From NCBI GenBank assembly GCA_963575745.1, contig CAUYUJ010014338.1, positions 367,501 through 431,500 of the forward strand: a stretch of 64,000 nucleotides of DNA, read 5' to 3'. Below are positions 43,361-55,039 of this stretch, piece after piece. The DNA comes from Prorocentrum cordatum (taxonomy: Eukaryota; Sar; Dinophyceae; Prorocentrales; Prorocentraceae). Every line of letters starts with the position of its first letter. The stretch's first letter is position 1. The position numbers and the translations under genes are program-made. The notes under the pieces are model-generated. The model did not search any database and was not told the DNA's origin. It saw nothing but the letters and a program-made list of their open reading frames with translations.

Positions 43361-43500
43361 GAGAGCCCTCGTTTCCTTGAAATCACCCAAATAGATCTTA
43401 ATTATGTAGAAATTACGTTTCGTCTGAATATGTAAAATATGTTTTGAATAGTTTTTAATCACGCTAACCTTCGCATTGCGAAACGAAGAGTGCTTTTAAA
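43361..43500. other. AT-rich island
   Basis: About 140 bp of clearly lower GC than its surroundings, with TTAATTATGTAGAAATTACG and ATATGTAAAATATG. No ORF or known motif. Confidence 0.6.
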
Positions 43501-43604
43501 ATAGCTACGCGTTAGGAGCGCCAGTACTCCGCGGTGCGGGCGCTGCTTTCAGGGTGGCCCAGAGAGCGGTTGTTTCCAAGTTGTGTTGTGTTGTGTTGTC
43601 GCCG

Positions 43605-43735
43605 TCGCTCCCCGACCCGCCCCGCGACCCAGCCGCGACCCATTCCGTGACCCACCCGCGACCTAGGCGAGACCCACCCCACGACCCAGCCGCGGCCCAC
43701 GCCCGCGGCCCACCCACACTGAATCGACAAAACAA
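43605..43735. repeat. Minisatellite of CGACCCRCC words
   Basis: CGACCCGCC, CGACCCAGC and CGACCCACC recur every 10-12 bp. Confidence 0.7.
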
Positions 43736-43819
43736 ACACAACCGTTGCCCGTGGCGGGCTGGTCGTCTTGACAAAAAATATCTGCGCCTGCGGTGGGCAT
43801 ATTTACGTTGGGTTTCGAG

Positions 43820-43916
43820 CCTCCTCCTCCTCCTCCTCGTCCTCGTTGTCCTCGTCATCGTCCTCGTCGTCCTCGTCGTCCTCGTCGTCGTCCTCGTCCA
43901 CGTCGTCCTCGTCCTG

Positions 43917-43956
<40 letters not shown>

Positions 43957-44450
43957 GCGGCGTTGTTGTCCTCGTCCTCCTCATCCCCCTCGTCGTCGTC
44001 GTCGTCCTCCTCCCCTTCCTCCTCCTCCTCCTGCTCCTGCTCCTCCTCCTCCCCTCCTCCTCCTCCTCCTCCTGCTCCTGCTCCTGCTGCTGCTCCTTCC
44101 TCCTCCTCGTCCTCCTCCTCCTCCTCCCTCTCCTCCTCCTCCTCCTCCACCCCCTCCTCCTCTCCTCCTCCGCCTCCTCCTCCTCCTCCTACTCTCCTCC
44201 CCTCCTCCTCTTCCTACTCCTCCTGCCTAGTCCTCCTCCTCCTCCTCCTCCTCCTCCGCCTCCTCCTCCTCCTCGTCCTCCTCCTCCTCCCTCCTGCCTC
44301 CTCCCTCTTCCCTATCCCTCCTCCTCCTCCTTCCTCCTTCCTCCCTCCTCCCTTCTCCCTCCTCTCCTCCCTCCTCCCTTCTCCCTCCTCCTCCTTCCTC
44401 ATCCTCCTGCTCCTCAGCATCCTCCTTCTCCTCATCCTCCTCCCTCCTCC
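43820..44450. repeat. Pyrimidine tract (CGTCCT)n to (CTCCTC)n, about 630 bp
   Basis: Starts as CTC and CGT triplets, passes through (CGT)n at 43915-43960, and becomes a nearly pure CTC/CCT tract. Ser, Pro, Leu, Glu and Arg-rich ORFs over it are repeat translations. Confidence 0.95.
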
Positions 44451-44536
44451 TCCTACTTTGTATCAGGCCGAGGGGTCAGGTCTAGAGGCCACACGCGAGC
44501 CCCAACACTCGTCATTGTCGTTGTCTTCGCCACGTC

Positions 44537-44558
44537 GGTGTAGCCATTTTGGCTCAGG
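44537..44558 (+). promoter_or_regulatory. Diverged (relict) spliced-leader sequence
   Basis: TAGCCATTTTGGCTCA (44541-44556) is exact. Over the 22-nt DinoSL alignment three positions differ (44538, 44539 and 44557). It lies 20 nt before the first ATG of the following gene, where a leader would sit in a mature mRNA. The likely reading is a leader carried into DNA by reverse transcription and since mutated. Confidence 0.8.
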
Positions 44559-47500
44559 CTTCTTGTGCCACCTGACGCATGCACCTTTTGGAACAATTCG
44601 TTAATGAAGCTTTGGCAGGGCCCGCGGATGGCGGGCGCCTGGACGATTTGGTAGCTGATGCGAGTGGTTCTGGACCGGAGCTGGGCCACAGCCACAGCAG
44701 TGTTCTTGAAAGGTTATTGATTGAAGCCGTGGATGCAAATGAGTGTGTCGATGGTGCAGCGCGTGCACCCCCAAGCCCATTGCCTCAAGCCGTTGCCCTT
44801 CTTGCTGGACTTCCAGAAGATGTTGTTGTCCCCGAACGCATCAACCTCGGCGCTATCATTTCGAATCCAGCTGTGGAGTATGAGCCCCTTAGAGCCGTAT
44901 GAAATTATATTCCTCGTGGCGTGCGTTGGCAACACATTGAGGAGCATATCAATATTGAACAGGTTGGCGTTTGCTTGTATGAAGGGCGGAGCTCGCGGTT
45001 GGTGTCGCCAGATGCTTTAAAGTGCGTTGATGTGTTGATGAGTTCCCGTGACACTTCTAGCTTCGCCGATATATCTGATCGTGCTGGGGTGCACCGTGAT
45101 ACAATGATGGATCGATTTAAATATCACGCAGCGCTCTGCTACCACATCGCACGCCAGAGAACATACCATGCGTTTCGGAGCCTGGCTCGTGCGTGCACGG
45201 GCAAGGGAGGTAGAGCCATCAGATTGTCCTTGCACGCATCAATGGATGAAACACCAATGCCCCATCGCGTGGCCAGCTTTGAAACTATATCAGACACTAT
45301 TGTCGAGGCCGCTGTGGCCAATGGAGAATGCACTGTCGCTGTGAGATCTCCCGACACACTGGATGACCAGCCCATAGGAAGAATGATTGCATACGATCTG
45401 AAACTTGGTGCGTTGTTCAAATCGCCTCCACGCGCAGGTTCCGATGCAGACCACGTCTTGCACATAGAGGCGGCCCTGCCCACAACCAACTCCAGCACAG
45501 ACAGAACAACTGGCGAGGTCTACGCCGCCTTGGCGAAGTTGCACATGGGTGACGTGCAGGAGCTCGGGGCCCATTTTGAAAGATATGTTCGGACCTCCTT
45601 GTCGGACGGCGACGGAGCTATACCACGCGCAGAGAGAAACCTTGAGTTGCCTCACGAATCGTCCCACAGACAATGCAAAATACAAAATACAAGGCGCTCG
45701 AGAGAAATCCGTCGGCACCATAAGCTTTGCATGGCCCTGGTGCTCTCGGCGAGTTCAAGGCAATATTGGGGTCCCTGATATCGGACCGATTCAACTTTAA
45801 GTATGGTGAGCCAGATGTGATGGCTGCTTCGAATCGCCGATCAATTATTGATTTGTTCCTCCCGTTGTCGTCTCCAGAGCTCAAGGTTCACAAGGCCCGC
45901 CTGGTTGCCAGCGCAGTTGCGCATGGGGATTATGGGCGCCATGGAGTGTTCGAGTGCTACGCCATGAACGGCATGGAGTGCGAGGCAGATGCCAGGTACA
46001 CGGTTTTGAAGCATTACGTGAATGCGATTTGCCGTTTGGGTGTGTTCGAGTTCCCCCGTTCTCGGTGGAAACAGGCATGTGAATCGATGCGGGCGATAGG
46101 TCTTCTGGCGAACACCCACGGTTTGTGGCAAGATGCGTTCATTGCGTATGCTCAACGCCACGTTCGAATTGTTGCTCCACCCGCTGCTGGGCTACCCGCC
46201 TTGCTGGGCGCCCAGGGCGGCCAGGGCTGTGGCCCCGATGTGGCTGGCGAATCCGCTGGGCACGCTGTTTCCACCGAGAGCGCCTTTCGCCAGGAGATGA
46301 CCCGTCATTTGAGACAAGGTTTGGTTGCTTGCAGAGACGTGCATTTCGCCAGTCACATGGTGCTTACCACGTATGCGGTTCAGCCTCAACAGAAACTCAT
46401 GTACGGCGTGCTTGGCTTGGGATCAGAGGCTGCTCAAGGAGTCATACCGTCGGTGCGCAGGTGCCGTAGCAGGGGCGGCCAGCTTGGAGGCATGCGTGCC
46501 GCCCCGCATGAAGGCCCACGCAAAGTTGGAACTGGAGACGGCGTTCTTGGCAGAGCTGCGAAACTTGCTGTGCAATTGTGATGCGTGGGCCGCGCTCCCG
46601 ATCACCAGTCGGACTTGCAATTCCCGTTTGCGTGCCTTCCGAACGTTGGCAGTCAGTGGCTCCGTGATCTCAGACGAGGTCGTGGGCTTAGTGGAACGCC
46701 ACCCCATGCGGACGCACGTGCTTGCCCACGAGAGCGTCGAGAAAGGGGACGTCTCACACATGGTGAGGGCGCTCAAGGCCACTCCCGCGTGTATGCTAGA
46801 CGCGTGGACGGCGGGCTTGATGGTACACTACGCGGCGGGCGACGGCATAGAGGCAAGGATGCGTTGATGGACGTCCTATGCCACGCCGCCGAGTCTGAGG
46901 TCGAGAACAGCAGGCGTGAACACATGCACGCGTGGGCTCGGCGCAACGTGAAGGTCGGCGGCTGCCAGGTGATCAAGCCCGCCATGGAGACGCTCAGCAG
47001 CAAGCGCGTCGTCCGCAACATCAGGGGATGGCATAAATTTGCCACAGAACCGTTGCCGAGACCCGCAGATGGCCCATGCCCAGGCGCAGATTCCAGCCAC
47101 GAGGGGAAGGGTCAGCATCGCGGTGGAGGCGGCGGGCAGCGCGCGTACTTCAGCGAGCAGCTGCGCCTCAGGCCAGGCGTCTCTTTGTCGGATCTCCACC
47201 GTGAGTATCGTGGCCTGGCCGATGACAGCGCGAGCGTTACGTGACCATTGGTGCCGACGCAACGGTGGTTCACCGTCACGGCCAGAAGTTCCCGTTCGGT
47301 GCCCCTGAGAGCTTGCGCGCCAAGCGGGCGCGATCAGATTTCAACCGAGATATTTACGAGCGGGGGCGCCGGGCAGTTCTTTCGAGCTTGCAGGGCGACC
47401 AGAACGCCCCTCCTGTGTCTGGCGATGTCGCGGCCGCGGCGTCCGCAATTCAGGAGCGGGGCCTGCCATTGACAGAGGCGCTGGCGCTCGTATCTGGGTT

Positions 47501-47756
47501 ACCTCACCAGCGCAGACTCCGAACTCGGGCTCGGCGGGATTGCATTCGCGACCAGCTCGTGCAGTACAGCGCGGACGTCTCTGAGCCTGCCAAGAAGGAC
47601 ATCGAGAGGTACTTGGACCTCGACGGTTTCTGCGGGCAGTCCCGAGTGATCCCGTCGATGCCTTCGTTGACGAGGTCGTTATTCCGGAGCGCTGGGACAT
47701 TCCGATATGCTCGAACGGCCGCCGCCTTGAATTGCATGAAGGCCTCTTCTTCTGAG

Positions 47757-48364
47757 TTAAAGGCGTCGGGCGTTCCAACCACTCTGCATCACACGACGGC
47801 CTTCGGCCAATCATCCCGCAGCCCCCCCCCGCGCCCCACCCCTGCTTTCCTTGCCCTGGGCATCCAGGGCATCCCTCGTCGTCGCCGCCGCATGGTTGGT
47901 TGTCTGGCAGGATGGGGGTGGTGGCGTTGTCCTGGGGGAGCTGTGGTCCACGACGGATCGTGGCGTTGTGAGCGAGGACAGCCTTATCTACAAGGGTGCA
48001 TTTGTGTCGGAATCGGGGGCCCCCTCCCCGCCAGGGCCCTGACTGGGCCTTCGCAGAGCGGGGGCAGTGGCAGAGGGGGCCCGCGGCGAGGCCAGCGCGC
48101 GGCTATTGCGGTCGCCCCCCTGCGCCGCCGTGGCCGCGCCTGACCCGAGCCGCAACTCCTCGTTCACGGCCTTCAGGCCCCGCAGGGGGCGGGGCGGCGG
48201 ACCGACGGCAGATGTCTGGCCTCGGGGGGCGGCGGAGTACGTGGGCGGGCAGGGGGGCGAGGGCGATGGAAGGGGCAGGGAGGCTACCGTACGATGGCGC
48301 AGTGGAGGCGGATGATCGGGGATAGCGTGCATCGGGCGGAGAGGTGGTCGAGGATCGTCTTTAG
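47757..48364. other. GC-rich interruption in the frameshifted gene
   Basis: About 600 bp of G/C-run sequence without coherent protein, between block LELHEGLFF (stop near 47757) and the next coherent block (ERRRALIKHCDCDALP). It could be an intron, an insertion, or the boundary between two genes. I see no repeat or terminal structure. Confidence 0.4.
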
Positions 48365-49329
48365 TGCCCGCTCCCCTCCCAGAGGCTGCAGCTCGTTCGG
48401 ACTGGGAGCGCAGGCGCGCGCTGATCAAGCATTGCGATTGCGATGCGCTGCCGAGGGGTTGCCCGCCAAGGTTGCCGTGCTACGAGGCGGGCTTCGGCAT
48501 GTGTGATGCTATCGGTGGCTATGCTGACATGTGCGCCAGTCGTTGGGACGCCATCGTCAAGGCAAAGCTCCCCGCGGGCACCGCCGACCGCACTCGTCTG
48601 AAATCTGCATCCTTCTGTCAGGTAATCGTCGGTTCAGTCACGCTGCCGCCCCTCGAAGGCCCCGTTGCGCATGATATTGAAATGGAGAGCATGGACGTGG
48701 AAGTTGAGCTATGGAGTTGCATCTCGTATATCCACTTTTCCCCATGGAAGGTAATGTTCATGCCCGCGACTTGCGCTGGGCACGCAGGTGGGGACCAATT
48801 TTCTGCGACAATGGAGCCAGAGTGGACCAGGCAACGCAAGCACTTTAAGCAGATGCTGGAGACGTACGGCGAGGACACAACGTACAAGGTTCAGTGCTCT
48901 GAGTTCATTGATACCCCGGCGCCTGTCAACTTCGCGCCGAGCGAGCAGCTCATCAGAAAACGAGGGGACGCCATCGAGTTTTGGTTTTGCCCTGGCGACC
49001 AGGCGAAACTGCCGGCGTTCCGTGCCAAGAAGAAGAGGCTCCTTGATAAAGAACAGAACCGTTGGGATGATGAAGGAGATGGCAGCGGCGGCTCTGAGGG
49101 CGAGCCCGTCGGGTCGGAGCTTGAGGCCAGCGAGGGCGAGCCCATCGGAGCTCTGTCCGACTCAGAGTGCGGCGGGTCAGTCTGCGACTCTTCTGGCGAA
49201 TCGCAGGGCTCCGCTCATCATGCTCCGAGCAGTTCAGACTGGGGCGGCGACGACGGCGAGGCGATGCCCCCGCGGCTGAGGGCGGCGACAGGGTGCCGCG
49301 CGACGCAGCGCCTGTCCCTGCTGATTTAA
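48364..49329 (+). CDS. C-terminal block of the unknown family, with acidic tail
   Basis: This is the longest coherent frame of the 3' half. It has a Cys-rich start (KHCDCDALPRGCPPRLPCYE), a globular part (MDVEVELWSCISYIHFSPWK, MEPEWTRQRKHFKQMLETYG, RGDAIEFWFCPGDQAKLPAF), then a Lys/Arg helix and a Ser/Glu/Asp-rich low-complexity tail. It stops at 49329. A shift into the next frame continues as LPNGTITFYTTGVYRFVVYC and RCGHVNCSRERG to 49684. CRCGHVNC may be a metal site. No named domain is recognised; it may be separate from the 44.6-47.7 kb part. Confidence 0.5.
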   Translation: MPAPLPEAAARSDWERRRALIKHCDCDALPRGCPPRLPCYEAGFGMCDAIGGYADMCASRWDAIVKAKLPAGTADRTRLKSASFCQVIVGSVTLPPLEGPVAHDIEMESMDVEVELWSCISYIHFSPWKVMFMPATCAGHAGGDQFSATMEPEWTRQRKHFKQMLETYGEDTTYKVQCSEFIDTPAPVNFAPSEQLIRKRGDAIEFWFCPGDQAKLPAFRAKKKRLLDKEQNRWDDEGDGSGGSEGEPVGSELEASEGEPIGALSDSECGGSVCDSSGESQGSAHHAPSSSDWGGDDGEAMPPRLRAATGCRATQRLSLLI

Positions 49330-49684
49330 CTGCGCAGCTGCCGAACGGGACCATCACTTTCTACACGACTGGTGTCTACCGTTTCGTAGTCTATTGTCGG
49401 TGCGGCCATGTTAATTGCAGTCGAGAGCGGGGGGCCGCGCCTGGGAGTCGGCGAAGCCAAGGCCGACCGCTGGGCTTCATGGCGCTATTCTTGGAGCAGG
49501 GCCCCCTCCACGGCTCCAAGCTGGCCCATTGCCACTCCGCCTTCTACTCGCGCGCAGACCGTCTGGCAGCGAGGCGCCGCCTGATGATGAACCCCGATCC
49601 CGCGGTGCAAGCCTTGCTTGCCGCTGAGAGGCCGCAGTGGCCCGACGAGCCCGACGAGGGGCCCCCCGTGCAGCCGCGAGCGGC

Positions 49685-52600
49685 CTGAGACGTCGGGTCG
49701 ACGCCCACGCGTCGACCCTCTTGCCGAGGAGCGGTGCACCGTTGCCGCCAAAGAGCATTTGAAACATATAGGCAAAACTAACCCGGCACGAGCGACGGGG
49801 GGGGGATGCGGGGGGTGGAAGGCGTGAGGGTAGGAGGAATGGGGGGCGGGGTGCCCGCCCTCTATTCGCAAGCCTCGATTCTCTCAGAGAGGGCGCGCGC
49901 GTTCGAGGGAAGTGTTTGGGGAGGGCTTCCGCCCCCCCCCCCCCCCCTCCACCCCGCCCCGCGCCCACCCCCCAGATGTGGCATGACGGATGGCGCTTCA
50001 CCCCCCATACGCCTCCCTCCATCCGCCGCCCCTCCCCCGCCCCTCGTCTGCCCCGCGCGCAGTGCGACCCCATGATTCGGCATGCTCTTGCAAGTTGACT
50101 AGTCACTTGTGTTGCGTCCTTTCTGGGCATCCGCAGTCGGCGACTCAGGCGGGCCAGCTGCCTCCTGACGGTTTCCCATTCGCCAGATTGGTCATGTTGT
50201 CTTGAGCTCTCTATGTCTTTCTCCTTCAGGTCACGCATCGACTTTGTCTGCAAATTTGCCCCCGCCACCTCGAGCAACGACGTGATTGATACTTTGGCCG
50301 CGCCCGCCGCGCCCCCCCCCTCCTCCCCGCGCCTTCTCTAGTGCAAGGCGCCCCCCCCCTTCCGCAATGCAGCTTCCTAGTTTGGGGGGCGGGTTGCGGC
50401 GGGCCCCCCCCGCCCCGTCGGGGGGGGGGTGGCATTGCATGTTAGAATCATTTGGCGCAGGCTGGCCTCGGCATCAATCAAGTCGCGGGCGCCGCGAGGG
50501 CTGCGAGGGCGCGGGGGAAGGGGGGGGGGGGGCGGCGGAGGGGGCAAACCGCGCGGTAGGGGGCACGGGCCATGGGCCGCGGGTCATGGGCCATGGGCGT
50601 CTTCGAAGCTCGACGGGCGCGGGGGAATCGCTCTTCCCGCCCCCCCCCCCCTCCCCCCGCGCCAAACGCCGCGAGCCTCGACGGTGGCGGCCCTTAGCGC
50701 TCCGATGTCTCCCGACGCCTCTATCCCCCTCACCCGCTCCGCCATTTTCTGGGGGCGGCCAGCTGTTGGCCACGTGGGCCCCGAGGGTTGCGCTCGCCGC
50801 GCAGCCCGCCCATCCACTGGCATCCACGGCGACACTGTCGCCCCGCTCGTGGCGAGCAGGACCGCGGCGGACGCGGGGGCGTGGCGCGCGCCCCCAGGGG
50901 CGCGGAGAAGGGGATGCGGAAATCGACGAGGCGGGTGGAGGAGGGGCAAGGGGTGCAACAGCACGCCGCGCTGGACGAGGTAACGATGGCGAGGATGGTA
51001 GCGTGGGGGGGGGGGGGGGGGGGCGGGAGAGGGGGAGGGGCGGGTGGGCGGGCGGGCGGGCGGGGCGTGCGCGAAGGGGGGGAAGGGGGGCGGAGGGAGG
51101 AGGGGTGGGTGACGGGGGGAAGGTTGGGCAGAGTGCGATGAGGAGGGCGGACTTGTCGGAGTGCGCTGCGCGTGCGGCCGGGCGGGCGTCGAAGGGGGGA
51201 ATGGAGTGCGGGTGGAGGGTGGGTGGGCGGGCGGCGGTGAGGGTGGGTGGGTGGGGGGGCGCGAGTTCTCGACCCCGCCCCCAGGCCCCTTCCCATCCCC
51301 CCTTGGGGGGCGCCCGCGCCATTCGGGGCGGCGGCGGCGCGCTCCCGCTGATCTGTGATAGGGGGCAAGCCGTTTAATGTGATCGACACAGCCACTGCAA
51401 CATGCAAACATCGGTCGTAAGCTGATGCGCTGCCGAGGCCATGCAACTGCAAAGCGAGCGTCCCAGCACATGCAAGTGCAAGTCCGACGCGAGCGGCGGA
51501 ACGCAGCTAACAACGAGACCAGCGTGCGGAGCACGCAGAGCATGTTCGCAGTTCTCATGATGCCTGCGCGGCGCGCGGCCACAATCGCAATGTTACAATC
51601 TTGCAACTGTGCACCATGCAACGGCTACGTGGTCCAGATTGCGCGTCGGGCGCCGACCATGCGGCGCCGACCAGAGGGCCCCGCGCGATGCCAATTACCC
51701 GAGCCACGGGGCACGCACTACAGGGAGCCAACCAGACGCACCCATAGGACGCCCACCGCCGACCATGGACACCGCGCGTCGCCAGCTTTAGGGCGCAAGA
51801 AAAACGACATTGCGCGGCGCTTGAACACAAACCGCGCGGCCCCCGCCGCGCGGCACCATTGGGCGCGAGACATGTCAGGCATAGACCATGACGCGCCGTT
51901 CCAGCAGCAGCCACATGCCACCATTCATGGCCCGCCACAGGGCGCCAGCCATATATCCCCTGCCATAAGGGGGAGGGGGGGGGGGGGGGGGGGGGGGCGT
52001 CCAGCACCAACCAGGGGGCACCAACGGACGCAACGCCAACCACACCATGAGGTGCCACCCACGCGCAGGCGGCCGACAATGGCACGCATTGCGCCCGCAA
52101 TAGGACACTGAACCACGACGCGACAGTTCGCGAGAGGTTGGCTGCGACGGCAGCCCCAGTTCCCCGCGGCAGGCGCAGGAACCTCTGAGCGCATCCACAC
52201 AGGTCGTCCCGCTGGCGCGCCAGTGTATTTTGCGCCCTGGTGTTTAGTTTTGGCAATGCCCTTGCAGCTCCTGGCGCGGCGAATGGCAGTCAAGACTGGG
52301 CACAAGTTGCACGTTGGTCTCGGCTGCATACTTCTGATGGCGCGCTGAAGGGGCGGGCGAGGGCAATGCCATCGGCGTTCCAGCTGCGACGCGCACAAGG
52401 TCGCCATGCCTACATAGTATGTCAGCATGTAAGTTTGCCGGGTGCGCAGTTCCAGGTCCTGACATGCCAGGTCGACACTGAAGATGGGCACTAGTCCCCG
52501 CCGCGTGGCTGCTGATGCGGTGGCAGAGAGGGCATCTTTGCTTCGCTCCCAATGCTACCCTCCGCGACAGGAGCCGAGATCCTCGGCGCCACCCCGCGTT

Positions 52601-52700
52601 CGTTTGATCGGGCGGCGGCGTTAGTTGCGCGAGCGTTGCGCTGCGCGGCCACCGTCGGGCCACCGTCGGTCGATGAATGCCCCCCTTCGATGAGTCATTA
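49685..52700. other. No gene seen; G-run-rich sequence
   Basis: Long single-base runs occur at 49934-49948 (C), 50518-50531 (G), 51006-51023 (G) and 51971-51997 (G). ORFs are Pro/Arg/Gly-rich and overlap on both strands. 51400-52600 has repeated GGCGCC and CCATGG palindromic words but no regular unit. Confidence 0.5.
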
Positions 52701-52710
52701 GTTCATTAGT

Positions 52711-52731
52711 CTTCTTCTTCTTCTTCTTCCC
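52711..52731. repeat. (CTT)n microsatellite
   Basis: About seven CTT triplets followed by a C run and alternating CG/CA sequence (52738-52790) with Z-DNA-forming potential. Confidence 0.85.
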
Positions 52732-53242
52732 CCCCCCCGCGCACGCGCGCGCGCGAAGACGCGCGCGCGCCCGCGCCAGCCCGCCCGCGCACCCTACCAC
52801 CTGCCCCTGCGATCCGCGCGCCACTAGAGCGCGACGTGCAAGATTTTCATGTGCGAGCCGCATGCGACGCACCAGTGACACCCAATCAATGGTCCTCCGA
52901 TGCCCGCACAGGTCACGCCACAGCCCGCGCGTGCTCGGATCCGCCTGGGGGCCGTTAGCAATACACACATAAGCCGAAGTGTATATACACAAAAGCCAGG
53001 GGAACTGCGACGGTGGCCAGGACGGGAGGAACCACTGACAATATCGCACAGCTGTGACGAAGGAAACCGCCGGCGCGGTGAGGACGCAGAGCGATGGCGC
53101 GCGCGTGCGAGGGCGGAGCGGGGTGCCAAGGGGCACGCGCGCACGCGCGCGCGCACGCAAACATACGCACGCATGCACGCGCGTACTGGGCACGCAGCCC
53201 CCCCCCCCGCCGCGCACGCGCGCGCGCCGCCACCGCCGCCGC

Positions 53243-53345
53243 AACCACCATCGCCACCACCAACAACCACCACCACCACAACCACCCACCATCACCACCA
53301 CCACCACCACCACCACCACCACCACCGCCACCACCACCACCACCA
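53243..53345. repeat. (CCA)n microsatellite
   Basis: CCA/CAC triplets with few interruptions, followed by CACACGCACA dinucleotide sequence to 53380. His, Thr, Pro and Val/Gly-rich frames are translations of it. Confidence 0.9.
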
Positions 53346-53399
53346 CGCACACGCACAAGCACACACGCACACACCGCGCCCACCCACCCCAGCCCCCCT

Positions 53400-54800
53400 G
53401 ACCCCCGCGGGGGCCCGCGCGAGCGCGCCTCCACAAGGCTCCGCAGCACGCCCGCGGGAGCGTCAGCCACCCCCTGGGCGCCGCAACCAAACCAAAACCA
53501 CATGCAGATGTCTCTGGCGTTGCGCGCCAAGCCTAAACGGCGCCACATGTGCCCGCGAAAACCCTATGGCACCACAGGGGCTCGAATATATTTAGCGGCG
53601 CATCCCACGCCCGAGCGCATATTGGGGGACGCCTCTGCCCTACCGTGGGGCACCGCCCGAGGCGCTCAGACGCCCCCCGCCCCCGCCACCCCGAATGGGA
53701 CCGATTGGTTGTCAGCGGCCACGCGCGCTGGAAACGTGCAGTTTCAGCGCGCGAAACCGAAGCGCCGGGTGAGCGAGGAACGTCGCTTGCATGAGATTGC
53801 CAGGTAGCGCTGTAAGCTGTCAGCTCAATTGCCACACATGCCAGGACGGGCCACTTGGCTTCGCAATCCCGCTGCCGACGCCCCAACATAGGACGGCAAT
53901 GCCAAGGGAGCGCGCAAATCAGATGTCGAGCGGAATCACCGCGCCAAGCAGAATCCGAGCTGCACGCGTTGTGGCAATGCACATATACGCTGCGGGGAAA
54001 GCAGCAATCGGCCGCGGTGGCACCGCGGCGCAGAAGCATACAAAAACATACGCAACCAGTCCGCGGGAGTCGCTAGCACGAGAATCATCAAACGCACAGT
54101 GTACGCGTGCGCAAGAACACAGCCGTGCTGAAACACGCCACGCATGACAGCAGAACGTTGTCTTGGGTTTTCCACGCCACCCAATCCAGACATGCAAGTT
54201 CAATAGCACGAGGCATCTGCGCTACACCAGCCGTGCCAACGAGCAGCCGCGCTGCAAACAGTTCCCAGTCGACGCGCATGAACCTGCGGGTCCTCGCATG
54301 CGTTTTCTTGGCATCGCAATGGCATGCTGTAAACGTTCCCGCCCGTTTGCACATGTGTCATCTCGCGTCTGCCCCGTCGCCCAGCGCGCCCGCTATTCGT
54401 CACTGGGGGCGCGTGCCCCCGCGCGCTCCCCAAGTTCCCCCATGGCGCCCGCGGCGCAGCACGGCGGCGACCGAATTTACAGGGGGGGCACCGCGCGCCG
54501 AAGCGAAGTGGTACATAAAACGTAAATGCATCGCCAATTATGTAAACAAAACATAGCTGGATCGCGAATTCTGTAAATATCATGCACACTAAACGGCGAG
54601 ACCCGAGGGGGGGGGGTAAATAAAACGTAATGTGATTACGTCGGCGATGGGAGTCGGACCGCGCGCGCTAAGCACCCCCCCCCTCGCCGCGGGGGCTGAG
54701 CCTGCGCGCGCGCGAAGTGCCCGCCCCCCCTCTCCCCGCCCCCCCCTTCCCGCGCTGCCGCCCCGCAAGTCCCCCCCCCCCAAGCCCACCCCCGCCCCGC
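53400..54800. other. No gene seen
   Basis: Mixed GC-rich sequence. Some minus-strand stretches look varied enough to be protein, but no frame stays open with a motif. C runs at 54600-54800. Confidence 0.45.
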
Positions 54801-54824
54801 CCCCTTCCCCCCCCCCACCACAGA

Positions 54825-55035
54825 CGTACGCACACACGCGCACACACACGCGCACGCGCACACGCGCACACACGCACACACACGCGCGCACACAACTACC
54901 CACCCACCTCGGACACAGTCGCACACACACACACACACACATAACACGCACACGCACGCGCACGAACACCGCGCACAAGCACACATGCACACATGTGCGC
55001 ACACATACATACGCACACACACGCCACACACACGT
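54825..55035. repeat. (CA)n/(CACG)n tract
   Basis: Alternating purine-pyrimidine sequence of CACACG and ACACAC words with short breaks. His/Thr and Cys/Val frames are repeat translations. Confidence 0.9.
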
Positions 55036-55039
55036 CTAC

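Larger units (their letters stand above)
44579..49684 (+). pseudogene. Frameshifted gene of a multicopy dinoflagellate family, function unknown
   Basis: Blocks in order: 44579-45730 (DRFKYHAALCYHIARQRTYH, IRLSLHASMDETPMPHRVAS, MIAYDLKLGALFKSPP), 45735-46410 (AILGSLISDRFNFKYGEPDV, SIIDLFLPLSSPELKVHKAR, AICRLGVFEFPRSRWKQACE), 46410-46867 (RMKAHAKLELETAFLAELRN, MVRALKATPACMLDAW), 46855-47240 (MHAWARRNVKVGGCQVIKPA), 47241-47640, 47640-47757 (EVVIPERWDIPICSNGRRLE), 48364-49329 and 49290-49684. A TGA lies in frame at 44900. From memory, the LHASMDETP and RFNFKYGEP regions match a repeated dinoflagellate protein family that I cannot name. At least five frame changes are needed. Few could be introns, since junctions overlap rather than gap, except at 47757-48364. 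Confidence 0.6.

Noticed and set aside
44900-44902. Selenocysteine or recoded TGA in the unknown-family gene
   Set aside because: Several frame changes follow, so an ordinary disabling stop is more likely. No recoding structure was identified.
51555-52256. 233-residue minus-strand ORF with Cys/Trp content
   Set aside because: It crosses a 27-base G run, has no motif, and competes with open frames on the other strand.
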